Numbered from the stretch's first letter, positions 34,279 to 43,951 are shown. The stretch: 64,000 nt of DNA from Hydrogenoanaerobacterium saccharovorans (GCF_016901815.1 NZ_JACSNR010000001.1:372001-436000); one strand, 5' to 3'. Numbers and translations are program-made. The notes: generated by a model not told the origin, from the sequence alone.

Positions 34279-34303
34279 CCTCAGCGGAGATTTTCCGCTG
34301 AGG
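34279..34303 (-). terminator. Terminator-like hairpin after mgsA
   Basis: Perfect 10-bp stem CCTCAGCGGA/TCCGCTGAGG immediately after the mgsA stop, without a U tract. Confidence 0.45.
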
Positions 34304-34307
34304 AAGC

Positions 34308-34712
34308 TCATCTGCTGGGGTTGACAATGTCACGCCAGTCCAGGTCACCACGCTCCAGCGCATGGATCAGAGCTTCGGCTGTGGCGATGTTGGTTGCCAC
34401 GGGAATATTGTGGACATCGCACAGACGCAGCAGATCCGCACCATTCTTTTCAGCGGGACGGGGTGTAATGGGGTCCCGGAAGAAAAGCAGCAGGTCGATC
34501 TCATTGCAGGCAATCCGGGAAGCGATCTGCTGATCGCCGCCATGGGTGCCGCTCAGGAACCGGAAGATCTCCAGGCCAGTGGCCTCAGACACCATCTTGC
34601 CGGTGGTACCGGTGGCGCAGAGGTTGTGATGAGAAAGAATGCCGCTGTACGCAATACAGAACTGTACCATCAGTTCTTTTTTGGAATCATGAGCCATCAG
34701 GGCAATATTCAT
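34308..34712 (-). CDS. mgsA: Methylglyoxal synthase
   Basis: 134 residues; AGGAGG upstream of ATG 34712. [10 protein letters not shown]-type start ([13 protein letters not shown]), phosphate-binding [19 protein letters not shown] with the catalytic Asp region, [15 protein letters not shown] and [14 protein letters not shown]. It converts dihydroxyacetone phosphate to methylglyoxal, bypassing lower glycolysis when phosphate is scarce. Placement after cell-shape genes is common in Clostridia. Confidence 0.97.
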   Translation of the reverse strand: MNIALMAHDSKKELMVQFCIAYSGILSHHNLCATGTTGKMVSEATGLEIFRFLSGTHGGDQQIASRIACNEIDLLLFFRDPITPRPAEKNGADLLRLCDVHNIPVATNIATAEALIHALERGDLDWRDIVNPSR

Positions 34713-34983
34713 CTTCTCTCAGCCTCCTGTCAAATACTTCACCCGAAACAGTACAAATACATTTTTGCCGTTTCAGGGGATTTTTTCTCACAATTCATTT
34801 TATCATAGAAAAATGCAATGCACAATAGATTTTTCCAAATAAAAGACAAATCCGGCGCTTTTTCCAAGGGAAAATCCGCCGGACTGTCCAAAAGCAACGA
34901 AACCTTCTGAATCCCCGTTTTATGGGATCATTCAGCCGGTTCCGGTTTTCTGCATACAGAAAAACACGAAAAAGCTGTTTGAT

Positions 34984-35012
34984 ATTTTACAACCTTTTTC
35001 CTGGTCTGTCAA
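34984..35012 (-). promoter_or_regulatory. Promoter between mrdA and mgsA
   Basis: TTGACA (35012-35007), 17 bp, TAAAAT (34989-34984). The 270-base leader to mgsA includes a TCCGGCG/CGCCGGA stem around 34850-34884. Confidence 0.6.
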
Positions 35013-35022
35013 TCTTTTTCTG

Positions 35023-37101
35023 TCACGGGAGCAGAGTGCCCGACTGCTGGGGCTCCTGGGCTGTGACATCCGAAGAGAAGTAGGCATCCAGAATATCCCG
35101 GGCCACCGGGGCGCCGGTATAACCATGCCAGCCCTGTTCGATCACCACGCTGATGGCGATCTGCGGGTCATCTGCCGGTGCGAAGCAGATAAAGGTGGAG
35201 TTGGGCAGGTCAGCCGTTTCCGGGGTACCGGTCTTGGAGGCCACATCCACCGGATAGCTGCCGAAGTAGGAAGCAGCGGTACCGGTCCGGGACGCTGCCA
35301 CCATGCCCTCAAAGATGGGATCAAACAGCGACGGGTCCACTGTGGACTCCTGCAGCACTTCGGTTTCGTGCTCATACAGGGTATCGGACATGCTGTAATC
35401 CTTGATGCTCTTGAGAATGGTCACCCGGTTCTGGGTGCCCCGGTTGGCAATGTTCATGCAGTACACTGCCAGCTGCAGAGGGGTGTACTTGTTGAAGCGC
35501 TGTCCGATGGAGGACTGGAGCACATCACCATAGTACCAGTTCTCTCCCGCAGCCTCAGCGGCCTCGGGCGAGGAAATGGTGCCGGGGTTGGTCCACAGCT
35601 CGAAGCCGTTGTCCACGCCCAGGCCCAGCATCTTGGCAGACTCCACAATGGCGTCGATGCCCACCCGGCGTCCGGTATCATAGAAGAAGATGTTGCAGGA
35701 GTACTTGAGGGCGTCCATGACGGTGATGTCGCCATGATAGCCCAGACAGGTGGGAGTAAACGCCTGGGAACCATAGACCGAGGTGTAATAGGTATACACA
35801 TGGCTGCAGTTCACAATGCTTTCGGAGGTGATCTCCCCGCTCATCAGGCCAGCCAGTGCCACCACCGGCTTGAAGATGGAGCCGGGGGTGTAGGTATCCA
35901 GCAGCGCCCGGTTGCGCAGGGGCTTGTCCGGGTCGGCATTGAGTTCGGCATAGTCCTCCGAGAGGGTGTTGGGGTCATAGCTGGGATAGCTTGCCAGCAC
36001 CAGCACCTCGCCGGTCTTGACATCGATGGCACAGACCGCACCCGCATTGGCTTCCTTACCCTGTCCGGCCGGAGCGGTTTCATTGAGGTAGTGGATCTGG
36101 TCCTCCAGCGACTGCTCGGCGATCTTCTGCAGACGGCTGTCCAGGGTGAGCATGACGGTATTGCCCGCCTGGGGCTCCACCGAAATGGTGGAATCGGTCA
36201 CTTCGCCGTTCTCATTGACATAGACCAGCCGTTCACCATCCTCACCGCTCAGCTCCTCTTCATAGAGCTTCTCCAGCCCGTCCTGACCGATGATGTCGTC
36301 CAGCTCATATTCGATGCCGTTCTCCTCGAACTCCTGGATGTTCGCCTCGGTGATCGGTCCCACATGTCCGAGGATATGGGCTGCCATGCTGCCGCCCGGA
36401 TAGCTCCGGGCCGAGCCCTGCTCCACCGATACGCCCGGCGAGGCAATGCTGCGCTCCGAGATGATGGTGGCAGTGCGGGTGGAGATGTCCTCAGCGAAGG
36501 TATAGGGGCTGGAAAGGCTGAAGCCCTTGCGCTCCATGGTATACAGCACGCCAGCCAGCCGGCGCTGTTCCTGCTGGGTATAGATGCGTTCCGGGTCCAC
36601 CAGCTCGCCGTCTTCATTCTTCACCTGGGCATTGTCCAGGCCGAAGCGCTCCAGCAGCCAGTGCATGACCTCCTCGGCATCGGCATAGTCGTTGACCCCG
36701 GCGAACTTCTTGAGCGCCGCAATCTCCGAATCGGTGCCGTCAAAGGTATAGGGCTGGGTATCCGAAACCGGCAGTTCATCGATCCACTCCTCCCCGCTCT
36801 GCTCCAGCAGCTGCATCAGCGAGAGAATGATCTCATTCTGGGTCTCGGCGGGCAGGAAGGCCTTGTCCAGTACAATATTCATGCTCACCCGGTTGGTGAC
36901 AATGGGATTGCCGTACCGGTCGGTGATCTCACCCCGGGCCGCTTCCACGGTCTGGGTCTTGATGGTGCCCTTGTAGATCTGGCTTTCGTATTCATCGCCC
37001 TGGATCAGCTGCATCTGCAGCATCCGTCCGATGAAAAATACCAGCACCAGTCCAAAGGCCAGTACCAGGATATTATCCCGTTTTTTCAGAAATGCAGGCA
37101 T
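35023..37101 (-). CDS. mrdA: Penicillin-binding protein 2 (elongation transpeptidase)
   Basis: 692 residues; one N-terminal membrane helix (about 8-28), a PBP dimerisation domain with EAARGEITDRYGNPIVTN, then a transpeptidase domain with the three active-site motifs: SxxK in TPGSIFKPVV, SxN in KYSCNIFF, and KTG in VASKTGTPE. It crosslinks peptidoglycan during side-wall growth together with RodA. Last gene of mreB-mreC-mreD-mrdA. Confidence 0.96.
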   Translation of the reverse strand: MPAFLKKRDNILVLAFGLVLVFFIGRMLQMQLIQGDEYESQIYKGTIKTQTVEAARGEITDRYGNPIVTNRVSMNIVLDKAFLPAETQNEIILSLMQLLEQSGEEWIDELPVSDTQPYTFDGTDSEIAALKKFAGVNDYADAEEVMHWLLERFGLDNAQVKNEDGELVDPERIYTQQEQRRLAGVLYTMERKGFSLSSPYTFAEDISTRTATIISERSIASPGVSVEQGSARSYPGGSMAAHILGHVGPITEANIQEFEENGIEYELDDIIGQDGLEKLYEEELSGEDGERLVYVNENGEVTDSTISVEPQAGNTVMLTLDSRLQKIAEQSLEDQIHYLNETAPAGQGKEANAGAVCAIDVKTGEVLVLASYPSYDPNTLSEDYAELNADPDKPLRNRALLDTYTPGSIFKPVVALAGLMSGEITSESIVNCSHVYTYYTSVYGSQAFTPTCLGYHGDITVMDALKYSCNIFFYDTGRRVGIDAIVESAKMLGLGVDNGFELWTNPGTISSPEAAEAAGENWYYGDVLQSSIGQRFNKYTPLQLAVYCMNIANRGTQNRVTILKSIKDYSMSDTLYEHETEVLQESTVDPSLFDPIFEGMVAASRTGTAASYFGSYPVDVASKTGTPETADLPNSTFICFAPADDPQIAISVVIEQGWHGYTGAPVARDILDAYFSSDVTAQEPQQSGTLLP

Positions 37102-37114
37102 AGGGTCTCCTCTC

Positions 37115-37639
37115 TCAGATCTCCTCGGTGCGGCGGCTGAAATAGTCGAACAGCTTCCGCTCCCCGAAGTAGAACAGCGGCATCACAAGGCAGGTATACA
37201 GCACCCGCGGTGTGAGCTGGAACAGCAGTACCTGCCAGTTGCCCGCAAAGCCATACAGCAGGTAATAAAAGATGTATTCGATCAGCGCCATGCCTCCGGT
37301 ATACACCAGGCAGCAGAGCACTGCCGTTTTCCGGTCATTTTTCATCAGGTAGATGAGTGCCAGGCCCACCGCTGCCCCGTACAGGAACAGGGTGAGGGTA
37401 TAGAACCCATAAAAAGTATTGGCGCCCATATCACAGAGCATGCCGCCCAGCGCCCCATACAGCGCCCCGGTGAACTCCCCCTCCTGCATGGCGATGGCAA
37501 TCACCGCCGGGATCACCAGAAAGGGCTTGACGCCGAAGATCTGCAGAAAGCCCGGAGTGGTCTGCAGCACATAGCAGAAGATCAGCCCGAAGCAGTAGAT
37601 CAGATGTTTGCCGGCAATCAGTGCCCGTTTGCGTCCCAT
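37115..37639 (-). CDS. mreD: Rod shape-determining protein MreD
   Basis: 174 residues with five or six membrane helices and the MreD-type segment GEFTGALYGALGGMLCDMGA. Part of the elongasome membrane complex. Located between mreC and mrdA, 13 bp before the latter, which settles the identification of an otherwise weakly conserved protein. Confidence 0.92.
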   Translation of the reverse strand: MGRKRALIAGKHLIYCFGLIFCYVLQTTPGFLQIFGVKPFLVIPAVIAIAMQEGEFTGALYGALGGMLCDMGANTFYGFYTLTLFLYGAAVGLALIYLMKNDRKTAVLCCLVYTGGMALIEYIFYYLLYGFAGNWQVLLFQLTPRVLYTCLVMPLFYFGERKLFDYFSRRTEEI

Positions 37640-37669
37640 GGGTCTTTCCTTTCCCCGGCCCAGCCGGAA

Positions 37670-38524
37670 TTATTCAAAAACCTGTTCCCCCTGGCCTTCA
37701 AAGGAGGTGATCACCAGGACATCCTTGACCGTTTCAATATCGCTGAGCGGGTCGATGACCGCATACATGCTCATGCCGCTGGAATCGGTATGGATCTCGG
37801 TGACCTCGCCGATGGCAAGATCCTTGGGGTACAGTCCGCCGTAACCGGTGGTATAGATAAGGTCGCCCTGGCTGACCGTACAGTCCTTGGGCAGCATGTT
37901 GAGCCGGAGCTGTCCGTTCCGGGCCAGAGTAATATCGCCCGAGGTGGTGCCGATGTCCCGGGTACGGATGTCATAGGCGCCCACTTCGATGGTGGTATCC
38001 AGAATGGTGAGCACCTTGGCGTAATTCTTGCCCACTTCGCTCACCAGTCCCACCAGGCCATCCGATGTGATGACCGGGTCGAACTTCTCAATGCCCGCCT
38101 CACTGCCGGCATCGATGGTAAAGGAGTAGAACCGCTCGGCGGTGTCCCGTCCGATGACCGAAGCGCTGGCAAAGCTGAAATCGCTGTGCTCCTCCTTGAT
38201 CTCCAGATACTCCCGGAGCTGTTCATTTTCCCGGCGGTACCGTTCCAGGTCTGCCACCTGCTGGGTAAGGGTACGCACCTTCTCTTCCAGCTGGGCATTT
38301 TCCTCCTCGATCTCGCCGGCCTGGAACAGATGCCGGTACAGTCCGCCCACACTTTCGGAAACGCCCGAAGCTGCCGACTGCAGCGGTGTGGTGACCACCG
38401 AGAGCAGCTGGGAGGTGAGCGGAGTCAGGCCGCCGGACATGGTTGCCCGCAGCATGAACGCGCACAGCACGACAAATACTGCCGCCAGGATCTTGAATTT
38501 TGTACTCTGGAAGAAATCCTTCAC
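37670..38524 (-). CDS. mreC: Rod shape-determining protein MreC
   Basis: 284 residues. The GTG start at 38524 is chosen because AGGAGG lies eight or nine bases upstream; the frame is open further up but without conservation. One N-terminal membrane helix (FKILAAVFVVLCAFML), a coiled coil (about 70-105, EEENAQLEEKVRTLTQQVAD), then the beta-rich MreC domain (ASVIGRDTAERFYSF, DGLVGLVSEVGKNYAKV). It links MreB to PBP2 and RodA outside the membrane. Confidence 0.95.
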   Translation of the reverse strand: MKDFFQSTKFKILAAVFVVLCAFMLRATMSGGLTPLTSQLLSVVTTPLQSAASGVSESVGGLYRHLFQAGEIEEENAQLEEKVRTLTQQVADLERYRRENEQLREYLEIKEEHSDFSFASASVIGRDTAERFYSFTIDAGSEAGIEKFDPVITSDGLVGLVSEVGKNYAKVLTILDTTIEVGAYDIRTRDIGTTSGDITLARNGQLRLNMLPKDCTVSQGDLIYTTGYGGLYPKDLAIGEVTEIHTDSSGMSMYAVIDPLSDIETVKDVLVITSFEGQGEQVFE

Positions 38525-38654
38525 CCTTGGGGCCCTCCTGTGAATTGCGGGAATTTCCGACCAAATATGGAAATCCCCCTGATAAAACAAAACACTACTT
38601 CGTCAACCGCAAAATAGTGTTTTGGTCCTGATTCGAATGTGTCAAAAACGCCGC

Positions 38655-39686
38655 TTACAGCGAGCTGTCGTCATTGTCCAGCACTTCCCGGAGCTCGTCC
38701 AGGTTCTCCAGTACCATACCGGTACCCAGTGCCACACAGTCCAGCGGATTCTCAGCCACCCGCACCGAAATGCCGGTTTCCCGCTCCACCAGCTTGTCCA
38801 GACCCCGGAGCAGCGCGCCGCCGCCGGTGAGGACAATGCCGTTGTCGATAATATCAGCCGAAAGCTCCGGAGGAGTCTTTTCCAGGGTGCCCTTGATGGC
38901 ATCGATGACCGAAGCCAGCGGATCAGCCAGTGCTTCCCGGATCTCCTCGGGATAGATTTCGATATTCTTGGGCAGACCGTCTGCCAGGTTGCGGCCCTTG
39001 ATGGTGATGGGCTGCTCGTCCTCATAGGGATAGGCAGAACCGATCTTGATCTTGATCTCCTCAGCGGTGCGTTCACCGATGAGCAGGTAATACTTCTTCT
39101 TGATGTACTGGATGATGAAGTCGTCGAACTTATCGCCGCCGACCCGCACCGAACGGGCCGATACAATACCGCCCAGCGAGATGACAGCCACTTCACTGGT
39201 ACCGCCGCCGATATCCACTACCATGCTGCCCTGGGCCTCGGCAACCGGCAGACCGGCACCGATAGCCGCAGCCATGGGCTCCTCAATGATGGCAACCTTC
39301 CGGGCACCGGCCTTGATGGTGGCCTCCCGGACCGCACGGCGCTCCACAGCGGTAACACCCGACGGAATGCAGACTACCACATTGGGACGGGAGAAGAAGG
39401 AGCTGTTGGTGACCTTCTTGATGAAGATCTGCAGCATGTTGGCAGTGATGTCGAAGTCAGCGATGACGCCGTCCTTGAGCGGGCGCACTGCCACAATGGA
39501 ACCGGGAGTACGGCCGATGACATCCTTGGCCTCCTGGCCCACATAACGGACGGTATCAGTACGGGTATCCACCGCCACTACCGACGGTTCCCGCAGAATG
39601 ATGCCCTGACCGCGCATGAATACCAGGGTATTGGCAGTACCCAGGTCAATACCTATATCTTTTCCGAACGAAAAAATCGGACGCAT
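38655..39686 (-). CDS. mreB: Rod shape-determining protein MreB
   Basis: 343 residues. ATG 39686 chosen over an in-frame TTG at 39707. Actin-like ATPase with [15 protein letters not shown] (phosphate 1), [18 protein letters not shown] (phosphate 2) and [15 protein letters not shown] (adenosine). Cytoplasmic filaments orient side-wall synthesis by the MreCD-PBP2-RodA machine. Has its own promoter and a structured leader. Confidence 0.97.
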   Translation of the reverse strand: MRPIFSFGKDIGIDLGTANTLVFMRGQGIILREPSVVAVDTRTDTVRYVGQEAKDVIGRTPGSIVAVRPLKDGVIADFDITANMLQIFIKKVTNSSFFSRPNVVVCIPSGVTAVERRAVREATIKAGARKVAIIEEPMAAAIGAGLPVAEAQGSMVVDIGGGTSEVAVISLGGIVSARSVRVGGDKFDDFIIQYIKKKYYLLIGERTAEEIKIKIGSAYPYEDEQPITIKGRNLADGLPKNIEIYPEEIREALADPLASVIDAIKGTLEKTPPELSADIIDNGIVLTGGGALLRGLDKLVERETGISVRVAENPLDCVALGTGMVLENLDELREVLDNDDSSL

Positions 39687-39724
39687 TTTCAGTTTTTCCC
39701 CTTTCAAATTCCAAGACCTCTCAC

Positions 39725-39758
39725 AAAAAGCCGTCCGGACCCGGAGGGTCGGACCGGC
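39725..39758 (-). terminator. Terminator-like hairpin in the mreB leader (candidate attenuator)
   Basis: Minus strand GCCGGTCCGACCC, TCC loop, GGGTCCGGACGGC, then TTTTTG. It lies between the promoter (39786-39814) and the mreB ATG (39686), so it could limit mreBCD-mrdA transcription. A 20-codon frame starts just before it (ATG at about 39766) and runs through the stem. Confidence 0.6.
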
Positions 39759-39785
39759 TGAAGCATTTTTTCAAGTTCCGAACCT

Positions 39786-39814
39786 ATTATACAATTAAAC
39801 ACCCATGATAACAA
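39786..39814 (-). promoter_or_regulatory. Promoter of mreBCD-mrdA
   Basis: TTGTTA (39814-39809), 17 bp, TATAAT (39791-39786). The region 39815-40052 upstream has no feature I can support. Confidence 0.7.
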
Positions 39815-40052
39815 CCGGAAATCCAAGGTTCGAAAAAAATTTACATTCTTCCGGGAAAATCCCCGTAAAAATCCGCTCTCTGCGCCATTTTCCACCGGCT
39901 GATCCGGTCCGGGGACGCCTCTGTGCGGCTCCGGTGCGGGTGCGGATTTCACACTGAAGAGCGCTGCCCCGGATGCCCCCGGGAAACACCGCCAGCCAGG
40001 ATGCCCCGCCCGCTCAAAACAGGCAGAGCATGCGGCACAGGCTTCCCCAGAA

Positions 40053-40120
40053 ATGCCTTAAATCGCACAGAGTTCAGGGCTCAGAGAATCAGGCCTCCTC
40101 TAAGATGCCTAAATCGCACA
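40053..40120. repeat. Short direct duplication at the 3' end of maf
   Basis: ATGCCTTAAATCGCACA (40053-40069) and ATGCCTAAATCGCACA (40105-40120) differ by one T. The second copy is within the last codons of maf. Confidence 0.6.
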
Positions 40121-40658
40121 AGGCCCGGTAGAGCATCTGCACCGGCAGGCCCATCACCGTGTAGTAATCCCCCCGGATGCCGGTGATGTACCGGCAGGCA
40201 TAGCCCTGGATGCCATAGGCCCCCGCCTTGTCCATGGGTTCGCCGGTGGACACATACCACTCGATCTCCCGGTCGGTCATGGGGGCGAAGTGCACCTCAG
40301 CCGTGCTCACCAGCGAACGACTGCCCGTCGGCGAGAGGATCTGCACCGCGGTGTGGACCCGGTGCTCCCGTCCGGACAGGCGCCGCAGCATGGAAACGGC
40401 CTCCTCCCGGCTGTGGGGCTTGCCGAGGATCTCCCCGTCCAGCTCCACCACCGTATCCGAACCGATGACCGCCGCCTCCGGGAACCGGGACGCCACTTCG
40501 GACGCCTTCTTCTCCGCCAGGCGGGCCACCATCTGTTCCGGCGAGAGGGTTTCAGTGACATGTTCATCCGCGCCGGATACCTCCACCCGGAAATCCGGGC
40601 AGATCAGTCCCAGCAGTTCCTTCCGGCGGGGCGAACCCGATGCCAGTATGATCTCCAT
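40089..40658 (-). CDS. maf: Maf-family nucleoside triphosphate pyrophosphatase
   Basis: 189 residues. Start IILASGSPRRKELL, the catalytic region VIGSDTVVELDGEILGKP with its Asp, and KAGAYGIQGYACRYITGI. It hydrolyses non-canonical nucleoside triphosphates (dTTP/UTP and modified pyrimidines in relatives) to monophosphates. Usually next to mreB in Firmicutes, as here. Confidence 0.95.
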   Translation of the reverse strand: MEIILASGSPRRKELLGLICPDFRVEVSGADEHVTETLSPEQMVARLAEKKASEVASRFPEAAVIGSDTVVELDGEILGKPHSREEAVSMLRRLSGREHRVHTAVQILSPTGSRSLVSTAEVHFAPMTDREIEWYVSTGEPMDKAGAYGIQGYACRYITGIRGDYYTVMGLPVQMLYRALCDLGILEEA

Positions 40659-40671
40659 ATCCGTTCCCTCC

Positions 40672-40935
40672 TCAGATCTTTTTCAGTGCCCAGCGATAGC
40701 CGAACAGCGACAGGATAATGCAGCCGATCTGGGCAATGGAAAGCCCCATCTCCAGGCCAAAGGCCACCCGTACCACCGCCAGATCCAGATAGGCGGGATT
40801 GGCAGTGGGAATGCCGATGGTCTCACTGTAAGCCAGCCAGGAGAGCATGGGCACTCCGGCTGCCGCCGACGCGATGAGCGAACCCACCATGGCACCAGCC
40901 AGGATAAAGAAAAGCAGCAGGATATTTTTCTTCAT
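40672..40935 (-). CDS. DUF4321 small membrane protein
   Basis: 87 residues with two hydrophobic segments (NILLLFFILAGAMVGSLIAS and SIAQIGCIILSLFGYRWALK). The pattern LDLAVVRVAFGLEMGLSIAQ is that of DUF4321, a clostridial family often beside maf and mre genes. Function unknown; a cell-envelope role is an inference from context. Confidence 0.82.
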   Translation of the reverse strand: MKKNILLLFFILAGAMVGSLIASAAAGVPMLSWLAYSETIGIPTANPAYLDLAVVRVAFGLEMGLSIAQIGCIILSLFGYRWALKKI

Positions 40936-40975
40936 GATCTGTATCTACACCTCGATTTTATGTCAAAACATACGG

Positions 40976-41407
40976 TCAGTTCCGACCGCTGGAACCAAAG
41001 CCCTTTTCCCCTCGTTCCGAACTGCCCAGATCATCGGTGAGGGTCAGTTCCGGGGTCAGCACCGGCACCACCAGCATCTGGGCGATGCGCTCGCCGGGCT
41101 GGACGGTATAGGGTTCGCTGCCCTGGTTGCGCAGCGGCACCTTGATCTCCCCCCGGTAATCCCAGTCGATGACGCCCACCGCGTTGGCGGGCACAATGCC
41201 ATGCCTGGCGCCCAGGCCGCTCCGCCCGAATACCAGACCGGCTGTCTGGGGCGGCAGGGCCACACCGATGCCGGTGGGCAGCAGCTTCGACTCCCCGGGC
41301 TGGATCACCTCCGGCTGGGACAGGTCAGCACTCAGGTCATAGCCGGCACTGCCCTCGGTGGCCCGGCGGGGCAGAGCCGCAGTTTCAGTAAATCGCTTGA
41401 TGAGCAT
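40976..41407 (-). CDS. dut: Deoxyuridine 5'-triphosphate nucleotidohydrolase
   Basis: 143 residues; GGAGG six bases before ATG 41407. Trimeric dUTPase motifs in order: SAGYDLSADL, FGRSGLGARHGI, GVIDWDYRGEIKVPL, PGERIAQMLVVP, and GSSERGEKGFGSSG at the C terminus. Hydrolyses dUTP to dUMP, keeping uracil out of DNA and feeding thymidylate synthesis. Confidence 0.97.
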   Translation of the reverse strand: MLIKRFTETAALPRRATEGSAGYDLSADLSQPEVIQPGESKLLPTGIGVALPPQTAGLVFGRSGLGARHGIVPANAVGVIDWDYRGEIKVPLRNQGSEPYTVQPGERIAQMLVVPVLTPELTLTDDLGSSERGEKGFGSSGRN

Positions 41408-41428
41408 GGACTTCCTCCTTCGATCCAT

Positions 41429-41476
41429 AAAAAAGCCCATCCGTCCCGGAGCGGTTCCCCCGGGGACGGACGGACC
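41429..41476 (-). terminator. Terminator between the U32 gene and dut
   Basis: Minus strand GTCCGTCCC with GGGACGGAT and neighbouring pairs, then GGGCTTTTTT. Confidence 0.85.
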
Positions 41477-41503
41477 TGACTGTCAATTTGATTCTGTCCG
41501 GAC

Positions 41504-43582
41504 TTACAGCACGGTCCGGTAATAGAGCCCACGGGTCTTTTCCGACGGCGCTCCGGGCATGGGTCTGCCCTCGGCATAGCTCTGCACCACCGCTTCGCAC
41601 TGGGCAGCCGATTCCCGGGTAAACCACAGGGTCAGGAAGGAGAGCCCTTCCAGCTCGCCAAGGCGGTCCGCCAGCCAGAGCGGCACGCTGTTGTAAAGCT
41701 CGCTCACCTGCCGGGGGTGACCGTCATGCCGTCCGCAGTCCACAGTGAAGCGGACCCCCTTGCGGTCGGTGAGGCTCTCATAGCCCCGGCACTTGCCGCA
41801 GCCGATGGCTGCCTTGATGGGACAGTTGCGCAGTGCCATCAGCGGCAGATAGCCATAGGCCAGGATTCCCTGGGGCAGGAAGCCGCCCAGGCTCCGGGCC
41901 CGGGTCACCGGCAGTTCAAAGCTCAGTTCGGTATCAGTAAGGCCCAGCGCCGCGTATTCCTGCACCGCCGCCGAATTGGTGATGTTGAGGCTGTAACCGC
42001 CCACCGGCGAAAGTCCGGCATTCCGGGCCATATCAATGGCGCCCAGGTTGCCGCACCAGGCCCGGGTCACACCCAGTTCCCTTGCCTGACGGAGCACTTC
42101 CAGCACCGCGTCGGTGCCCTCAAAGAGCAGCCGGGGAATCTCCACGATGAGCTGTTCCGGCTTTGCCTTGCCCGATGCGACTGCCTCCGCAATGTCCTCA
42201 TAGGGCAGGATCAGATCCGGGCACCGGGCAGCGATCTCCGGCGTGAGCTGGGAAAGCCGCAGCCGGGCCCGCAGGGTGGGGATCTTCCGGTCCCGGGTGC
42301 GGGGGAAGGCCCGCTGTGCCCGGTCGGTGAAGGCATGGGACTGCACATCGCTCCGGGCAGCGGTGAGCTGCTCCAGGGCCTCCCGGCGCAGGGCATTGAG
42401 CTCCGAAGCCGGAATCATCAGCCCATCGTCCAGATCGCAGTCCATTTCGTCCGCATAGAAGGGGGTGCCGCCGGTCTTGCCCAGATTCTGGGCTGCCCGC
42501 TCGGGTGTGGTGGGCTTGTTGATAGCTGCCTGGGGCACACTGCCCTCCACAGTGAAGGTGTGTCCGTCCCGGTCGGATACGGTCAGACGGGTGGGCTGTG
42601 CCGCACGGGCCTCCAGACGCATGGACACCGGCACCAGCGGATTTTCCCGGTCATAGAGCCGTGCCAGTTCGCCCAGCACGCCCGCCGCCGAGGTGACATC
42701 CTCCTTCTGGCGGTAGCCGAACATCTCCCGGTCGATGCGTCCGTCAAAGTAGCCCTTGGTGAAGCCGCTCCGGGAAAAGACGCTGCGCAGGGTTTCAAAG
42801 TCCACCGGACGGTCCTCGCAGGCAGTGCGGATGGCACTTACCGCCGCCGCCACATATTCCGGACGCTTCATGCGGCCTTCGATCTTCAGCGAGGCCACGC
42901 CCATTTCGGTGAGCTCGGCGATGCGGTCCGCCAGAGACAGATCCTTCAGGGAGAGCGCATAGGGTTTGCCGCCCTCGGCCTGGAAGGGCAGACGGCAGGG
43001 CTGGGCACAGAGTCCCCGGTTGCCGCTGCGTCCGCCGATCATCGAACTGAGATAGCACTGCCCCGACACCGACATACAGAGCGCGCCATGGACAAACACC
43101 TCCACTTCCAGCGGGGTGTTTTCACAGATATGGCGGATCTCGGCGGCGGTGAGCTCCCGGGCCAGCACCACCCGGGAAAAGCCCAGCTCCTCACAGAGCC
43201 GTGCGCCCTCGAGGTTGTGGATGCTCATCTGGGTGGAAGCATGCACCGGCAGGGTGGGAGCGCACTCCCGCACCATCCGGGCCACTGCCAGATCCTGGGT
43301 GAGCACCGCGTCCACACCGGCTTCGGCAGCGGTGCGGATGGTCTCCACCGCCTCATCGATCTCGTCCTCAAACATGACGATGTTGATGGTCTGGTAGACC
43401 TTTACGCCCCGCAGATGACAGTATTCCACTGCCCGGCGGAGTTCCTCGGCGTCAAAATTGCCGGCATTGCGGCGGGCATTCATACCCTTGCCGCCCAGAT
43501 AGACCGCATTGGCGCCGCACTGTACCGCAGCGATCAGCGAATCAAAGCTCCCGGCAGGTGCCAGGATCTCCGGATGCTTCAT
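41504..43582 (-). CDS. U32 family peptidase with DUF3656 (RlhA-like)
   Basis: 692 residues. N-terminal U32 barrel: PEILAPAGSFDSLIAAVQCG, VYLGGKGMNARRNAGNF, HASTQMSIHNLEGA, FVHGALCMSVSGQCYLSS and the Cys-rich GNRGLCAQPCRLPF. A DUF3656-type region (about 380-500) follows. Relatives include RlhA, which hydroxylates cytidine 2501 of 23S rRNA, and collagenase-like proteins. rRNA modification is more likely than proteolysis. Lies 12 bp after zapA. Confidence 0.9.
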   Translation of the reverse strand: MKHPEILAPAGSFDSLIAAVQCGANAVYLGGKGMNARRNAGNFDAEELRRAVEYCHLRGVKVYQTINIVMFEDEIDEAVETIRTAAEAGVDAVLTQDLAVARMVRECAPTLPVHASTQMSIHNLEGARLCEELGFSRVVLARELTAAEIRHICENTPLEVEVFVHGALCMSVSGQCYLSSMIGGRSGNRGLCAQPCRLPFQAEGGKPYALSLKDLSLADRIAELTEMGVASLKIEGRMKRPEYVAAAVSAIRTACEDRPVDFETLRSVFSRSGFTKGYFDGRIDREMFGYRQKEDVTSAAGVLGELARLYDRENPLVPVSMRLEARAAQPTRLTVSDRDGHTFTVEGSVPQAAINKPTTPERAAQNLGKTGGTPFYADEMDCDLDDGLMIPASELNALRREALEQLTAARSDVQSHAFTDRAQRAFPRTRDRKIPTLRARLRLSQLTPEIAARCPDLILPYEDIAEAVASGKAKPEQLIVEIPRLLFEGTDAVLEVLRQARELGVTRAWCGNLGAIDMARNAGLSPVGGYSLNITNSAAVQEYAALGLTDTELSFELPVTRARSLGGFLPQGILAYGYLPLMALRNCPIKAAIGCGKCRGYESLTDRKGVRFTVDCGRHDGHPRQVSELYNSVPLWLADRLGELEGLSFLTLWFTRESAAQCEAVVQSYAEGRPMPGAPSEKTRGLYYRTVL

Positions 43583-43594
43583 TCTCTTCTCTCC

Positions 43595-43951
43595 TTACAG
43601 CTTGGTCTGACCGTCCTCGGAACCGCCCAGCATTTCCAGACGGCGCTTCAGACGCTCATTTTCCCGCTTGGTTTCGTCCAGCTCGATCCGGGCCAGAGTG
43701 GCATCTTCCAGATAATCGGTGAGCTGGGTACGCATATTGTCAGCGCTTTCCTCGCTCTTTTTATAGGCATTGGCATAGTTGAGACAGCACAGCACCAGTG
43801 CATCGTTGAGGCTCACCCGGTCATTGCCGTCCATCAGCTGACGCACCTGGGCATCGATCTCCCGTCCCAGGGACAGCACCCGTTCTTCCCCTTCCGGGGT
43901 GGCGATTACATAACGGGACCCGGCGATTTCAATTCGTACCTTGTTGACCAT
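43595..43951 (-). CDS. zapA: Cell division protein ZapA
   Basis: 118 residues; GGAGGAG before ATG 43951. The N-terminal ZapA domain (NKVRIEIAGSRYVIATPEGE, VLSLGREIDAQVRQLM, ALVLCCLNYANAYKKSEE) is followed by a C-terminal coiled coil (about 65-108). It bundles FtsZ filaments at midcell. The zapA-U32 pair is a conserved clostridial arrangement. Confidence 0.92.
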   Translation of the reverse strand: MVNKVRIEIAGSRYVIATPEGEERVLSLGREIDAQVRQLMDGNDRVSLNDALVLCCLNYANAYKKSEESADNMRTQLTDYLEDATLARIELDETKRENERLKRRLEMLGGSEDGQTKL

